Of a stretch of DNA of 64,000 nt, positions 22,533 to 33,749 are shown piece by piece (position 1 is the stretch's first letter; each line of letters begins with the position of its first letter). Where the stretch lies: NCBI RefSeq assembly GCF_026213295.1, contig NC_079422.1, positions 1,646,250-1,710,249 of the forward strand. The letters run 5' to 3'. The notes under the pieces were generated by a model. The model ran no database searches, had not been told where the DNA came from, and saw only the letters and a program-made list of their open reading frames with translations. Made by a program: the position numbers and the translations under genes. This DNA is from Gadus chalcogrammus (lineage: Eukaryota; Chordata; Actinopteri; Gadiformes; Gadidae).

Positions 22533-25245
22533 ATGTTCCATGGCATGAAACCCTCACTTTATGAGGTTTTCTAACATAAATATGAGTTCCCCTAGCCTGC
22601 CTATGGTCTCCAAGTGGCTAAAACTTGCGTTTTGGTGTTATAAAACGAGCACTAGGTGTTCTGCTCGCTTTTGAAAAAGGCTCAAGCGCGCTGATTCCAA
22701 ATCAGCGCGTTTCCCTCCCCTTTCTCTGCCTTGCCGGCCTAAAGAATTTGGCCCGCCAATGTGTCACGACCGTGCAAGCGCCACATGTGTGTCTGTGTGT
22801 GTGTGATTACACACACTGTAACGCAAGTGTTTGCTGTTGGTGTTATGGCGCATAACACGTTGGTTCTTTGACGTCTCTTGTATTTCCACACCGAGACTGT
22901 AGTTGGGGTTATCTCAGCAATGGTCGACGATAGATGGATTCCATCGTCGATCGTCCCAAGTAGCCTATAAAAAGGCGATAATTATATTTTAATGATAATT
23001 TTTTATTTTTTATTATTATTTATTTTTTTTAAAGCGCTGTGGTAGCTATTTTTTCAACTTAAAAAGCACCGCAAATTGTAATTGAAATGAACTGGCACCG
23101 GTGGAAAACATACTATGTAGCGCTGACCTGCCGTATTCACTCACTGCTGCGAGAGGAGAGGGGAGGGGCTCGAAACCTACCGGTCTGCTCGCACGGCGAA
23201 ATGACATCACACCCCGCTGCACCATTTCCGGGTCACAGCTGTGGTACATGAGCTGTGTTCGAAAACGTTCCCTATTCACTCACTCACTATTCCCTATAGT
23301 GTTCATGATATACTGCACTACATAGGGAACGAACAAACAAGTATTCGGACACTACGCTGAACATTTCTAAACGTCATTTGCGTCAGTAAATGCGCCGGGT
23401 ATTTGTGTGACGCAGACAGATGCGCCCAGATTGTGTAAACAAACCGGGCACTCTAGAGGAAAGCTGGAGGTTGTATTGATGTTGAATGTTACATTTCCTT
23501 GAACAAGGTTTTTCTTATTAATTTTGAATGTTTCATTTTCTTGTTAAATCCCAAATAAATTGTTGATATTTCTAAACGAAAGCCGGAGACTCCATCATTA
23601 AATGTAGTAGTTTTCGCCGCTTGCGGTTATTGAGCTTCTTCTTCTCCTCCGGAAAAACACGACTGCATTGCATTGTGGTATATGGGAGTAACACCCAGGG
23701 AACATCATATGTACACTAACATTTTGGGTATTTTAAGTGCATATAGGGCATGAAATTAACCAGTGAGAATTCGAACAACACTACAAAATAGCGAGCACCC
23801 TATATAGTGCACTATATCCGTGATAGGGAACGATTTCGAACACAGCTACGAGCTGTGTGTCATCAGCGTGTGTCATCATGACAGCGCCGCCGGCGCCGAC
23901 GCATCGAAACTTAAATCAGCGGAGGCTCTCGCTGGTCCAAGGGGAAGACCATCGTATTCGTTTTTAAGAAAAAATTCGAAAAATAAAAACGCGATTTTTT
24001 TCAAAGTGATAAATTATTATAAATAATTAATATTATAAAATTATTATAAAGATGCCCCCCCCGATAGTATCGACTATCGGCGATAGCTAGGGGGCGCTAT
24101 CGGACGATGGAAGCTTGTAGACGATTGCCCAACCCTAGTTCAGCCTACTTCAAATTGATGTGGAAGTGGAAGAACCAGAGACGTCGGAGAACCCGACGAA
24201 GTCGTTTGTGATTCATAATATCGTCTGGAGGCGCACACAGCTTTTGGCCGTGATAATATGTATTATATGATATAGATATCTATGTATTATATTATATTAT
24301 TTTAAAGCTCCAGGACTGTAACGCAAGTGTTGTACACTTCCTTGTTATTGGATAACCGTTCTGCTGTTGGTGTTATGGCACATAACACGTCGGACTCTCG
24401 TCTCTGCTATTTCCACAACGAGACTCGTAGTGGGGGTTATCTAAGCCATGGTTGAGAATGAATTGGGGGAAAGGAACTTTGGCTTTGACTCCCTGAAGTA
24501 CATGAACCACGACATGGAGGAGAAAGGGGTTGTTGGAAGCAAATGTCTCCCGCTTGAGCCCGCTTCCCGCTGCCGAGGGACCACCGCCTCGGTGCTGCAG
24601 GAGGCAGTGGTGCCTAAGCGCTGACCAATGCCGAGGCGGTTGTCCCTCGACAGCAAGACTCCGTTGGGAGACAACCGCGGTCAACAATCGCGGGCAACAA
24701 TCCCTTTCTCCTCCATGTCGTGGTTCAGTCTACTTCAGATTGATGTGGACGTGGAAGAACCAGAGACGTCGGAGAACCTGACGCGGTCGTTTGAGATTCA
24801 TAATATCGTCTGGAGGCTCACACAGCTTTTGGCTGTGATAATATATATTATATGATATAGATTTCTATATATGATATGATATTATTTAGATATAGAGCTC
24901 CAGGACTCCTGTGTGTTCTAGAATATTTACAGAACACGGCTGAAGGCTGTGTGTGCCTCGCCATTGCGATACATCCACTGTAAACAGAGCGCATGGTACC
25001 GTGGCTACAAGCTGCTCAGGGCCACACCCCCCCCCCTCCTCCTTGACCCGCTTCTCTCCTCGTGATTTGCATTAAAGCTACAGACACCAAAACGGCGCAT
25101 TTGGGGAAAGCTCAATGTGCGACTGGCTCGTAGTGGCTGTAATTTTGCACCACGGCTGAATTTCGGGGAACGTCTTCAAATACTGTGTTTGGGGCCTACT
25201 AATATCTATATTAAAGCATCCATAAAGTAGCATGCCATGGGACCT
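22533..25245. mobile_element. TTAA-flanked DNA transposon with CCATGGCATG ends
   Basis: TTAA lies at 22529-22532 and again at 25246-25249. Between them the left end reads 'atgttccatggcatgaaa' and the right end, inverted, 'aggtcccatggcatgc'. TTAA duplication suggests a Kolobok- or piggyBac-type element. The sequence matches truncated copies in the palindrome at 58493-58828 and 61557-61892. No transposase is recognisable, and at least one other MITE (23251-23847) is nested. A partial internal duplication is visible: 'ggaagaaccagagacgtcgg' occurs near 24166 and again near 24751. Confidence 0.7.
23251..23847. mobile_element. Nested MITE with AGCTGTGTTCGAAA ends
   Basis: The left end 'agctgtgttcgaaaacgttc' and the right end, inverted, 'agctgtgttcgaaatcgttc' pair well, and 'cctatagtg' and 'cactatat' motifs continue the arms. 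It lies inside the TTAA-flanked element and has no coding capacity. It resembles in style the 'ggctgaatccgaatact' element at 55489-56133. Confidence 0.75.
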
Positions 25246-25529
25246 TTAAGGAGGATCTTCCTCCCTTTCCTCACTTGAGAAGCCTCCACTGGCATACACC
25301 AACAGAAATCTGCACATTGAGATTATGATGGTGTGCAGAACATCCTGTGTCTGTGTCTGTCTGTCCATTTGACAGTATAAACCATTGTATATATCAAAGA
25401 GCAAGGTTGTAATGGCAATGCCTTTGCTGACTACAAACTTATCACTTTGATTTGTCATCTCTTCTCACACCCACTCTATTTGCCTTTATTTATTTTGTTG
25501 TTTGTCTTGATGTCTCTATGTATGTCTGA

Positions 25530-25645
25530 CATTATGTCAGCCTATCTGTGTCTATATGTGTAAATCTATACGTCTGTCTTTCTGAATGTCTATGTCTGTC
25601 TGTATGTCTATATGTCTGTCTATAGGTCTGTCTGTATGTCTTAAT
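25530..25645. repeat. TGTC/TATG tetranucleotide repeat, first block
   Basis: Degenerate tandem 'tgtctgtatgtctatatg' units. The same repeat forms the larger block at 26724-27190. A transposon at 25656-26718 appears to have inserted into a once continuous field. Confidence 0.8.
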
Positions 25646-25754
25646 GTGTATAGTCACGTTTCCATCTAAAGGTGAAGCAAATCTTTAGAAAGTTCGCAAA
25701 AAAGAAATTCGAATTAGGTGCGTTTCCATCAAGTGGTTGGAGCGGAAAACTACA

Positions 25755-25910
25755 CACATTCCAGGGCTTGTCGTATCCTTTTGATAACATGCTCTCTCTT
25801 AGGTCCTGATATATAGTGGAATTGCGTTGTTGCTTTCCATCTAAAATAGCTGTAATGTTTTTTTCTTCGATAAGCGCAAGGAAAAGTTTTACCTCTTCAG
25901 CGGTCCACAC
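25755..25910 (-). pseudogene. Myb/SANT-like DNA-binding domain fragment
   Basis: The minus-strand frame reads MWTAEEVKLFLALIEEKNIT, AILDGKQQRNSTIYQDLRES and MLSKGYDKPW. This is the Myb/SANT-like domain found in many fish proteins and in the non-transposase ORF of PIF/Harbinger elements; the Trp after Met and the LDGK-QRN and IY motifs are characteristic. The downstream part is lost after about 52 residues. Confidence 0.65.
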
Positions 25911-26343
25911 ACGTATCTATTATTCACATTGGCCATCTGTTCCATGGTCGTATTTAAAGGATACATTGTAGCTACATATTTGAATTCGAAATTCGTCCCA
26001 GCCTTTATACCACAGATACTCTAGGGTCTATATAGCATATAACCGCGTTTTATCCATTCTACCCAATTTACCAGCTCTCGTTTTGAAGACTATTCACCGC
26101 GCCATTCGTTTAAATTGGAATCGCGACGGCCTATACTTTCAACATAAATTGTACATATTTAGAATTTAGAATTCGCCCCAGCCTTTATACCACAGATACT
26201 ATAGGGTCTGTAGCATATAACTGCATTTTTCACAATTAACCAGCTCTCGTTTTGAAGGCTGAACAGACAATTTGACTGGAACTACTTAGTAGGTGTCCAT
26301 ATATCAGGGATTAATGGACACGGTATAATCAAAGGATATACAA

Positions 26344-26393
26344 ACATAGACATCCTATATCGTATATATATATATGATATAGGATGTCTATGT
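26344..26393. repeat. Perfect 18-bp-arm hairpin
   Basis: 'acatagacatcctatatc' at 26344-26361 is the exact inverse of 26376-26393, with a 14-base TA-rich loop. It lies within the Myb/SANT-bearing element. It is a cruciform-prone site or a tiny foldback; there is no promoter or terminator context in a eukaryotic intron. Confidence 0.85.
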
Positions 26394-26723
26394 ATACAAA
26401 CGCTTAAAATATATATATATTGACGCTACAAGTTAATGTCGGCAGGGTTGCTATAGCCAGTCGTAATGCCGAAATCGAAAATGACGTTTTCAGTCCTGTG
26501 TGTACAATGTTCGCTACGTCACAGCTGTTTCGAAAGGTGTGTTTCCATCTCCCATTTTGCGCATTTACACTCTTTCGCATAAGTCAAAAACCACCTCAAG
26601 CGAGTGGAAAAACTTTTTTGTGAATTAAGAGGAATTTTAATGCAAATTTTGGTGTTTCCATCGCCGTTTACTGATTCGATACTTCAAAATTCGCATAAAA
26701 GCAGGGGGATGGAAACGCAGCTT

Positions 26724-27190
26724 TTATGTGTGTCTGTCTGTATGACTATGTCTGTATATACATATATATGCCTATATGTCTGTCTATATGTTTATATGCA
26801 TGTATATATGCCTCTCTAAATTTCTGCCTGTATGTCTATATGTCTGTCTATATTTCTGTTTATATGTCTGTATATGTTTGTCAATATGTCTGTCTGTATG
26901 TCTATATGTCTGTATATACGTATATATGCCTCTCTAAATTTCTGCCTGTATCTCTATATGTCTGTCCATATTTCTGTTCATATGTCTGTCTATATGTTTG
27001 TCAATATGTCTGTATGCATATATATGTCTGCCTGTATGTCTTTATATGTCTATATGTTTGTCAATATGTCTGTCTGTATGTCTATATCTCAGTCTGTCTG
27101 TCGTGTCTATATGTCGGTCTATATATATGTATATGTATGTCTATATTATGTATGTCTACATGTATGTCTTTATGTATGTTTGTCTATATG
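26724..27190. repeat. TGTC/TATA tetranucleotide repeat field
   Basis: About 470 bp of imperfect 'tgtctgtatgtctatatg' units include a roughly 110-bp higher-order repeat ('cctctctaaatttctgcctg' occurs twice, near 26810 and 26928). Long open frames of Met-Ser-Val-Tyr composition here are artefacts of the repeat. It resumes at about 27506-27620 after the Tc1-type insertion. Confidence 0.9.
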
Positions 27191-27192
27191 TA

Positions 27193-27500
27193 CACTACTG
27201 TTCAAATTTTGGGGTCACAATTTCATGTTTTCCATGAAAACACACTTTTATTCAACAGTTTTCAACTGTGCTAACATAATTGCACAAGGGTTTTCTGATC
27301 ATCAATTAGCTTTTCACAGGAATCATTAGTGGCTAAACCATGTACCATTAGAACACAGGAGTGATGGATGCTGGAAATGGGCCTGTGTACACCTATGTAG
27401 ATATTCCATTAACCATCTGCCGTTTCCAGCTAGAGTAGTCATTCAAAACATTAACAACGTTTAGACTTTCTAAGTGACCCCAAACATTTGAACGAAAGTG
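27193..27500. mobile_element. Tc1/mariner-type MITE with TA target duplication
   Basis: TA dinucleotides at 27191-27192 and 27501-27502 flank 'cactactgttcaaattttgg' and, inverted, 'cactttcgttcaaatgtttg', both followed by 'gggtcac'. This end type and the TA duplication are diagnostic for Tc1/mariner elements. The 308-bp body has no transposase. It was inserted in the tetranucleotide field, 130 bp before a kif13a exon. Confidence 0.85.
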
Positions 27501-27632
27501 TACGTCTATATGGCTGTCTATATGTGTCCCTATGTCGGTCTATGTTTATATTCCATTCCTTATGACTAAATGGCTGTCTGTCTGTCTGTAGGTCCGTAGG
27601 TCTGTCTTAAGGTCTGCTTCTGTCTCCTACAG

Positions 27633-27767
27633 GACATTGAGGTGTTGATGTCGGAGGGCAACAAGTCGCGGACTGTTGCTGCCACCAACATGAACGAGGA
27701 AAGTAGTCGCTCGCACGCCGTCTTCAGCATTATCGTCACACAGACGCTGTACGACCTGGGCTCCGGG
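27633..27767 (+). CDS. kif13a: kif13a exon: switch I region, SSRSHAVF
   Basis: This 135-bp exon (45 codons, phase 0 at both ends) encodes [20 protein letters not shown], then [20 protein letters not shown] and DLGSG. NxxSSRSH is switch I, whose Ser and Arg contact the gamma-phosphate and Mg. The acceptor is 'tcctacag' and the donor 'gtcagt'. The surrounding intron is tetranucleotide repeat on the 5' side, which leaves the acceptor context intact. Confidence 0.96.
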
Positions 27768-28339
27768 GTCAGTACTCACCTCCACCTCCTCGACCTCCTC
27801 ACGTATGATCAGTCTGTTTGAGGCTTGGAGCCACAGAGTTGACTTAAATTCACATTTAGTAATTTAGCAGACACTTTCAAAAAGTGACCTACTCGGTGAG
27901 GCCGACGGCAATCTTAGCATGCAATAACATAAGAGTAACTACAAAATAACCAAACTGTTGCTGCCTGGCCTAGTTTCAATAAAAAACTCCTTACTCTGCG
28001 TTCGCAACAAAAGTGTGGCACAGATACATACAAAGTCAATGCAAAGATGCGAATAGATGCACATTTTTCAACGGCCAAGCCGGCTTCGCGGATGATTGGA
28101 ATTATGTGACAATTGTACCCATGCAAATTCGCCTCATTCACATGTGTGCTCAAGTGGAAATATTTGAACTTTGGCTCTTCATGCTAAATAACTCGCTTGA
28201 GAAAAGTGAATTCCCTTGTGGTTCCCTTGTGGTTACGCACCTTTGCACATATATTTACATGAAGTTTACCAGCGCTACAGAGCCAGCACATGTATGTGTT
28301 TCTTGTGCACTGAGACAGTGGTTTGTGTTGTGATGTCAG

Positions 28340-28452
28340 AACTCTGGGGAGAAAGTGAGCAAAATCAGCCTGGTGGACTTGGCAGGAAGTGAGCGAGTCT
28401 CCAAGACTGGAGCGGCCGGTGAGAGACTCAAGGAAGGCAGCAACATCAACAG
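28340..28452 (+). CDS. kif13a: kif13a exon: switch [14 protein letters not shown]
   Basis: This 113-bp exon encodes [20 protein letters not shown] then [17 protein letters not shown] and two bases (AG) of the next codon. DLAGSER is switch II, and the following helix binds the microtubule. [16 protein letters not shown] matches KIF13A (KIF13B has ERATKTGAAGDRLKEG). The acceptor is 'gatgtcag' and the donor 'gtacgc'. The split codon becomes AGG (Arg) with the next exon, where most kinesins have Lys in NINKSL. Confidence 0.95.
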
Positions 28453-28490
28453 GTACGCTGTAAAAATACATTAATACAACATATAAAAAC

Positions 28491-28853
28491 TAGGGCTGGG
28501 CAAATTAACGCGTTAATTACGCGTCAATGCAATCTTATTTTTTACTTTGATTTTGAATTGGTTTTGCCCACAGAATGTCAACATTCATACCAGAAATCAT
28601 TTTTGTGTTTCGTTCCACTTACTTTACATCAAATGAATGAGTGAGTCTATAAACTCCCTCAAGATCACTCAAATTTTTGCTTATTAATTACATTTGGTAT
28701 GATTGATAATGTGTAATTACATTTGATAATCTCATTTAATTTAGATTGGAGTGGATTTAAAATATAATTTCAAACATGCGATTAATCGCGAGTTAACTCG
28801 AGAAAACTAAGTGTTTAATCGCGATTAAAGCTTTTAATCTTTGCCCAGCCCTA
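28491..28853. mobile_element. hAT MITE with near-perfect 8-bp target duplication
   Basis: The ends 'tagggctgggcaaattaacg' and, inverted, 'tagggctgggcaaagattaa' are flanked by ataaaaac and atataaac (seven of eight matching). The AT-rich body with 'taatcgcgattaa' motifs resembles the other hAT-derived MITEs here. No coding fragment is present. It starts 38 bp after a kif13a donor. Confidence 0.82.
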
Positions 28854-29295
28854 ATATAAACATAACATATCATATAGATGAGGGAGACTTGCAAATAAAT
28901 TTGTGTTACAGTACATTCACAAACTAATACTAGTCACACTGGGTTATTAATGACACCTCTTCAAAAAGATCGCTTCAGATCACGTAATTTTATTTTCTAT
29001 TATCTTATGTTAAATTATTATTTTTGTTTGTTGTTTGTAGTCTGTAGTGTGTGCCGTATTTTTTCGTAAATATTGTAACCTCTGCTTGTATCCCGATTTT
29101 ACGAGGTGTTGCAATTCTCAGTGATTTATGGGCTTGAGTGATAAAACGTTCCTAATGCCGTCACGATGTAAAGAGAGATGAGGTTTGAGAGTAAAAGATA
29201 ACCTGGTAAAGATATAAACCTTGGCATCACTTGGGTGACTAAAATACAAGGACGATTTTCACAATGTGCGCTCAGTCCATGAGTGATAACTCAAA

Positions 29296-31105
29296 GGGCC
29301 CTATTTTAACGGTCTGAAACGCAAGTGGGAAGCGCAAAGCGCAAGTAGCTTTGTGGGCGGTTCTACGGCGCTATCGCTATTTTACAGGCGGATAACGGCG
29401 CAAGTGTCAAAAGGGTTGGTCTGAAGCAGCCTAATTACCCGTAGGTGTGGTTTGGGCGTAACGTGCAACAAACCAATGAGAGTGCCAGCTCCCATCCCCT
29501 TTAAGAGCCATGAGCGCATTTGAATCGGACGAGTTTATATTTTGACAGCGCGTCTGCAGTCTCCGATGAGACAGATTCACATGAATTTGCAAATGGCTTA
29601 GTTTATTGCCAAATAATATGGCCTAATTCACACATGGAATAAGGGGTTTTCTCAAATAAATTTCGGCAAAGAAAACGTATGATAGGCTATAACATATGAT
29701 ATGCTGTAACTGTGGTTCTATTTAATGATATACGCCATACATTATAAACATTGTTTCTTATCAGTATTGTATGCCATCCTAATATGCATGTGTCCCCGCG
29801 GTAATAGACATTGCCATTGATTGTATTATGCGTTACGTGTTTAGTTTGCCCAAGTGAAGGAGTTCAATTACCTCGGGGTCTTGTTCGCGAGTGAGGGAAC
29901 TATGGAGCGTGAGATTGGCCGGAGAATCGGAGCAGCGGGGGCGGTATTGCGTTCGCTTTACCGCACCTCTGTTACGAAAAGAGAGCTGAGCCGCAAGGCA
30001 AAGCTCTCGATCTACCGGTCGATCTTCGTTCCTATCCTCACCTATGGTCATGAGGGTTGGGTGATGACCGAAAGGACGAGATCGCGGGTACAAGCGGCCG
30101 AGATAAGTTTTCTCAGAAGGGTGGCTGGCGTCTCCCTTAGGGATAGGGTGAGAAGCTCAGCCACCCGTGAGGAACTCGGATTAGAGCCGCTGCTCCTTTA
30201 CTTAGAAAGGAGTCAGCTGAGGTGGTTCGGGCATCTGGTAACGATGCCCACTGGGCGCCTTCCTTGGGAGGTGTTTCAGGCACGTCCAGTGGGGAGGAGA
30301 CCTCGGGGAAGACCCAGGACTAGGTGGAGAGATTATATCTCAACACTGGCTTGGGAACGCCTCGGGATCCCCCCGTCAGAGCTGGTCAATGTGGCCCGGG
30401 AAAGGGAAGTCTGGGGCCCCCTGCTTGAGCTGCTCCCCCCGCGACCCGACCCCGGATAAGCGGACGAAGATGAGATGATGATGAGAGTGTTTAGTTTGCG
30501 TGTGTTTAAACAGAGCACACACGCGCGCCCGCATTCATTCATTCTTTTTAACACTCACTCGCGGTAAAACAATGTTTTTCACGATCAAATAGGCCTACTC
30601 ATCAATCCTAAAAGTTATGGGCATGTAGGCCTACACGATGTCTGTGTCAAGAAAATATGTGTTTGCTGTACGGTGTTTGCAGATGCATTGATTTAAAAGT
30701 ACCTATTACCGCTGCATCAGCTGTTCTTTCCCAAATAATTTACCAAGAATGTGCGGCTAGGTAGATGAGAGAAGCAAAGTGTATGCGCGAGGTGCACAAG
30801 CAATCCGTATGCATCGCATGTGCATGTATGCTTGCGCCCTTAAAATAGCATCTGAACAACGCGCCACTGACTTTAAACCAGGTATTTCCTGGTCAGTAGC
30901 CAATGGTATTCAGAGACGGCAAAATACCGTTTGCGCCAGAACACGCCTCCTCCTTCCGCCGAACCGCCCCTTGGGGCGCATGATCAATCCCTAATTTACC
31001 GGCGAGTGGCGCTGGTGGGAAAAGAACGCTCTGCGCCAGTTGTAAACTAGCAACGACACATGCGCCAGTGACTAAGTCACTTGCGCCGGATGCAAGATAG
31101 GGCCC
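29296..31105. mobile_element. GGGCCC-terminated DNA transposon, interrupted by Rex3
   Basis: The element starts 'gggccctattttaacgg' and ends 'caagatagggccc'; both ends are followed inward by runs of 'gcgcaag' and 'tgcgcca' motifs. Without the 650-bp Rex3 insertion it is about 1.16 kb. AAA adjoins both ends, possibly a 3-bp target duplication. A fragment of the same family opens the window (66-131). No protein domain is recognised. Confidence 0.7.
29850..30486 (+). mobile_element. 5'-truncated Rex3 insertion with 13-bp target duplication
   Basis: A perfect direct repeat GTGTTTAGTTTGC lies at 29837-29849 and 30487-30499. Between them an uninterrupted frame (29854-30459) encodes the part after RT: KEFNYLGVLFASEG, SRKAKLSIYRSIFVPILTYG, FLRRVAGVSLRDRVRSS, RWFGHL and GRRPRGRPRTRWRDYISTLA, ending PPRPDPG and stop. 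The 3' tail ends in 'gatgatgatgag', as in Rex3, whose tail is GATG repeats. The open frame is intact but covers only about 200 residues. It is a young insertion into the GGGCCC element. Confidence 0.92.
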
Positions 31106-31378
31106 AAAGCCTCTTGTTGGCAAAGATGCGGACATGCGTTACATGATGCAAATGTGATACAAATGTAAAAGATTTAAACAACTAAAAACCTTATAAAATA
31201 AAATATATGCAATACGGCTGTACCTATGCTTTCTATAGAAAACATAGTACAGCCTCGTGAGAGCAACATGGCTGGTCCAAGGTTGAATGGAGCTGTAAAC
31301 CCAGGCGGGGTTACCAGTTGAGCTTCTCATTGATCCTCTGTTCGTTACGAGCTCATCAAAGGTTGTTGTTCTGTTTAG

Positions 31379-31490
31379 GTCTTTAACCACCCTGGGCTGT
31401 GTTATCTCTGCGCTGGCTGACCAGTCTGCTGGGAAAGGGAAGGCCAAGTTTGTCCCATACAGAGACTCTGTTCTTACCTGGCTCCTAAAG
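31379..31490 (+). CDS. kif13a: kif13a exon: [20 protein letters not shown]
   Basis: This 112-bp exon completes an Arg codon and encodes [20 protein letters not shown] then [17 protein letters not shown]. The [11 protein letters not shown] helix is part of the microtubule-binding face of kinesin-3 motors. The acceptor is 'ctgtttag' and the donor 'gtcagc'. It ends in phase 0. It follows directly after the GGGCCC-terminated element. Confidence 0.95.
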
Positions 31491-31667
31491 GTCAGCCCAT
31501 TAACCCCCACAGGGCCATTGTTTTGTGTTTTGATTAAAAGAAATGCCTTTGAAAGTCAAAGTCTGAATGTTTGTTTGCTACTTGTTTAGAATGCTGATAC
31601 TGTCTCTTAAATAACCACCTAAGAGCTCTGATGAAAGTCAAACCAGCTGAGACTCAATCTGACTTAG

Positions 31668-31880
31668 GACAACCTTGGTGGCAACAGTAAGACAGCCATG
31701 ATCGCCACGGTGAGCCCAGCGGCCGACAACTACGAGGAGACACTGTCCACACTGCGCTACGCCGACCGCGCCAAGCGGATCGTCAACCACGCGGTAGTGA
31801 ACGAGGACCCCAACGCCCGCATCATCAGGGAGCTGAGGGAAGAGGTGGAGAAGCTCAGGGAGCAGCTCACCGCAGCCGAG
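31668..31880 (+). CDS. kif13a: kif13a exon: end of motor, neck and neck coil
   Basis: This 213-bp exon (71 codons) encodes [60 protein letters not shown] and [11 protein letters not shown]. It ends the catalytic core ([10 protein letters not shown]) and supplies the neck linker and the first heptads of the neck coiled coil used in kinesin-3 dimerisation. NLGGNS and [15 protein letters not shown] favour KIF13A. The acceptor is 'gacttag' and the donor 'gtgaga'. GC content is much higher than in the introns, as in the other exons. Confidence 0.96.
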
Positions 31881-31890
31881 GTGAGAGGAT

Positions 31891-31950
31891 TGTGTACCAC
31901 TGACATGGAGGAGAGAGGTGTGTGTACCACTGACATGGAGGAGAGAGGAA
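31891..31950. repeat. Two 30-bp tandem units just after a splice donor
   Basis: 'tgtgtaccactgacatggag' plus 'gagagagg' is repeated twice in tandem, starting 10 bp downstream of the exon end at 31880. The open frame runs on through it, to a stop at about 31967, if the donor is not used. Confidence 0.85.
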
Positions 31951-32652
31951 TGTGTTGTGTTGTGTAATTGCAGTACAATATATTTAAAAAATTATCTGAT
32001 ATTTCGATAACTTTCGAGAAATTGCCTTAATAGATTTCTATATTTTTCGGAAAAAATTTTTTTAGACCAATCACATTGATCAAAATAATATTTTTCAAAG
32101 CTAAATAATTTTTGAGATCGCTCGAAATAATAGTATATTATTGGTACACTGGTATATCTCAAATAAATAATAATAATAAATGAAAATATCGACAAATCAG
32201 ACAGCTCGAAACAAATATTACGATTTTTGCCAATTAGATCTCTCGAAAAAATATGAAAGAATTTGCCAATCAGGTCGCTCAAAATAATTCTGGCTTTGTT
32301 GAAACATATTTTCCAACCTCAGTTTGCACTTCTGCATTCACCGCATTTTCTCACGAATAGGATAAATCTCCATTACTAGCATGGTCACACATTGAAGTTA
32401 CTGACTTTTGCAGTGCTTACCGAACTGGGCCCGGTTTCCCGAAACCTTCTTCAAGCCTTCTTAACGCTACGTCATTTGTATTCTCTACTTTAAGTTCTAC
32501 CTTAACATCTTGCATGTTTCCCGAAACGTTCTTTGCTATAAATCTCTTACGTACGTCGTTCGTTGGTAAGATTGGTCTGAAGCGCTCGTAGAACCTTCTT
32601 AGCTCTACCATAGTGATGGTTCAGCTTCTGACGCTAGTCGCCGGTGTTGGTG

Positions 32653-33239
32653 CCGGATTGACTCGGCTGCCAGATCGACTCGGGGTCCTAGATGCACAAT
32701 AATGACACACTTCCTGTAAACGCAGGGTTGCATGCGCGTTTCATTCATTCCCATGTTATTCCCAAGTATTAACGATCTCCTTTTGTTTTCTAATCTATGA
32801 ATAATAATCTAATGTACAAATTATTGTTGCCTATAGTTGGGTAATATATAAGAGAAGAATCGGTTAACTCCAATCAATGAACGGGGCGATCCACTTTATT
32901 TCCAGCGCTCCCAACACAGAGTCAAAACAGCGACCCACACGCAGACACTTCCGTTCTCCTCCTTCAGAATAAGAGTCCCTAACAGGAACTGGGTTACATA
33001 TGCATTCATCAGTGCTTTTAGACGTGTTTCCAATGGCTTTGTTTGTGCGAAAGAACGGGCTGCGTTCAATGAAATCAAAACCAAAACTGATGGAGTCTTC
33101 TTTTTATGTCCATGATTGAGCCCCTTTTATAAACAACCCTTCCGGGTTTTGTCCGTTGGCTTGTGTTGATTTGTCAAGTGTCGATACGTCATCTGTAAGC
33201 GCAGGACCCCGAGTCGATCTGGCAGCCGAGTCAATCTGG
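32653..33239. mobile_element. MITE with about 35-bp terminal inverted repeats
   Basis: 'gattgactcggctgccagat' plus 'cgactcggggtcct' on the left is inverted at 33203-33239. The 587-bp element has no coding capacity I can recognise. On its left it adjoins a repeat with 'cccggtttcccgaaac' and 'aaccttcttagctctacc' (32430-32640) whose inverted relative lies at 44930-45110. Confidence 0.75.
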
Positions 33240-33749
33240 TACCCACAACGCCACTCTAACCTTTTAGAAATCCCCGTTGCGCATGAAACTGCCACATTGG
33301 CAGTGTTGTGTTTCACTAATGGGTTTAAGTCATTCATGGAGAAAATAATTGCTGGAAACACACAAAACACAAAAAATTATAGACATGCAGGATAGCAGTG
33401 TTACGAGTAGCGTATGTGTGGGCGCGAGAATGGCAGTGCGTGTGTGAGTGACGTCAGCAAGTGAATGTACGAGCAAGGAGAGCGAGCGGTAGCGTGTGCC
33501 AGTCTAGTGTCAAGAATCGGTGGCCGTTTTATCCCGACCATATTCCGACCTATAACCAGCAGAGCCCCTGCCGGTCAAAGTGAGGGGTGTTACCCCCGAG
33601 AATACATCGGCCCTGGAGGGAACGTCTCCCATGTGCTCCTCGACTACGGTCTGGGAGCCGACAGCAGGAAAAGAGTAACAACAGGATAAACCCGCCCGGT
33701 TTCCCGATTACGTCCAACTTGGTCTAAAGAATCTGTGAATATTATATAT
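33240..33749. other. Unassigned GC-rich stretch
   Basis: The stretch 33400-33700 is GC-rich, begins near 'tgttacgagtagcg' and ends near 'gagtaacaacagg'; it could be an LTR remnant. I see no TATA plus AATAAA pattern, no repeats on either side and no protein, so I leave it unclassified. Confidence 0.35.

Larger units (their letters stand above)
25656..26718. mobile_element. DNA transposon with CGTTTCCATC ends and a Myb/SANT fragment
   Basis: The left end 'cgtttccatctaaagg' and the right end 'ggatggaaacg' are inverse, and 'aattcgaat' and 'aaattcgcat' motifs near each end extend the similarity. The minus strand carries a Myb/SANT-like domain (25755-25910), as in the second protein of Harbinger elements. 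Tetranucleotide repeat flanks both sides. The centre (25978-26270) holds about 190-bp repeat units also found at 56955-57210, and a hairpin at 26344-26393. Confidence 0.65.

Noticed and set aside
26726..27329. Open frames of up to 182 codons rich in Met, Ser, Val, Tyr, Cys
   Set aside because: They are produced by the TGTC/TATA tetranucleotide repeat, which lacks stops in several frames.
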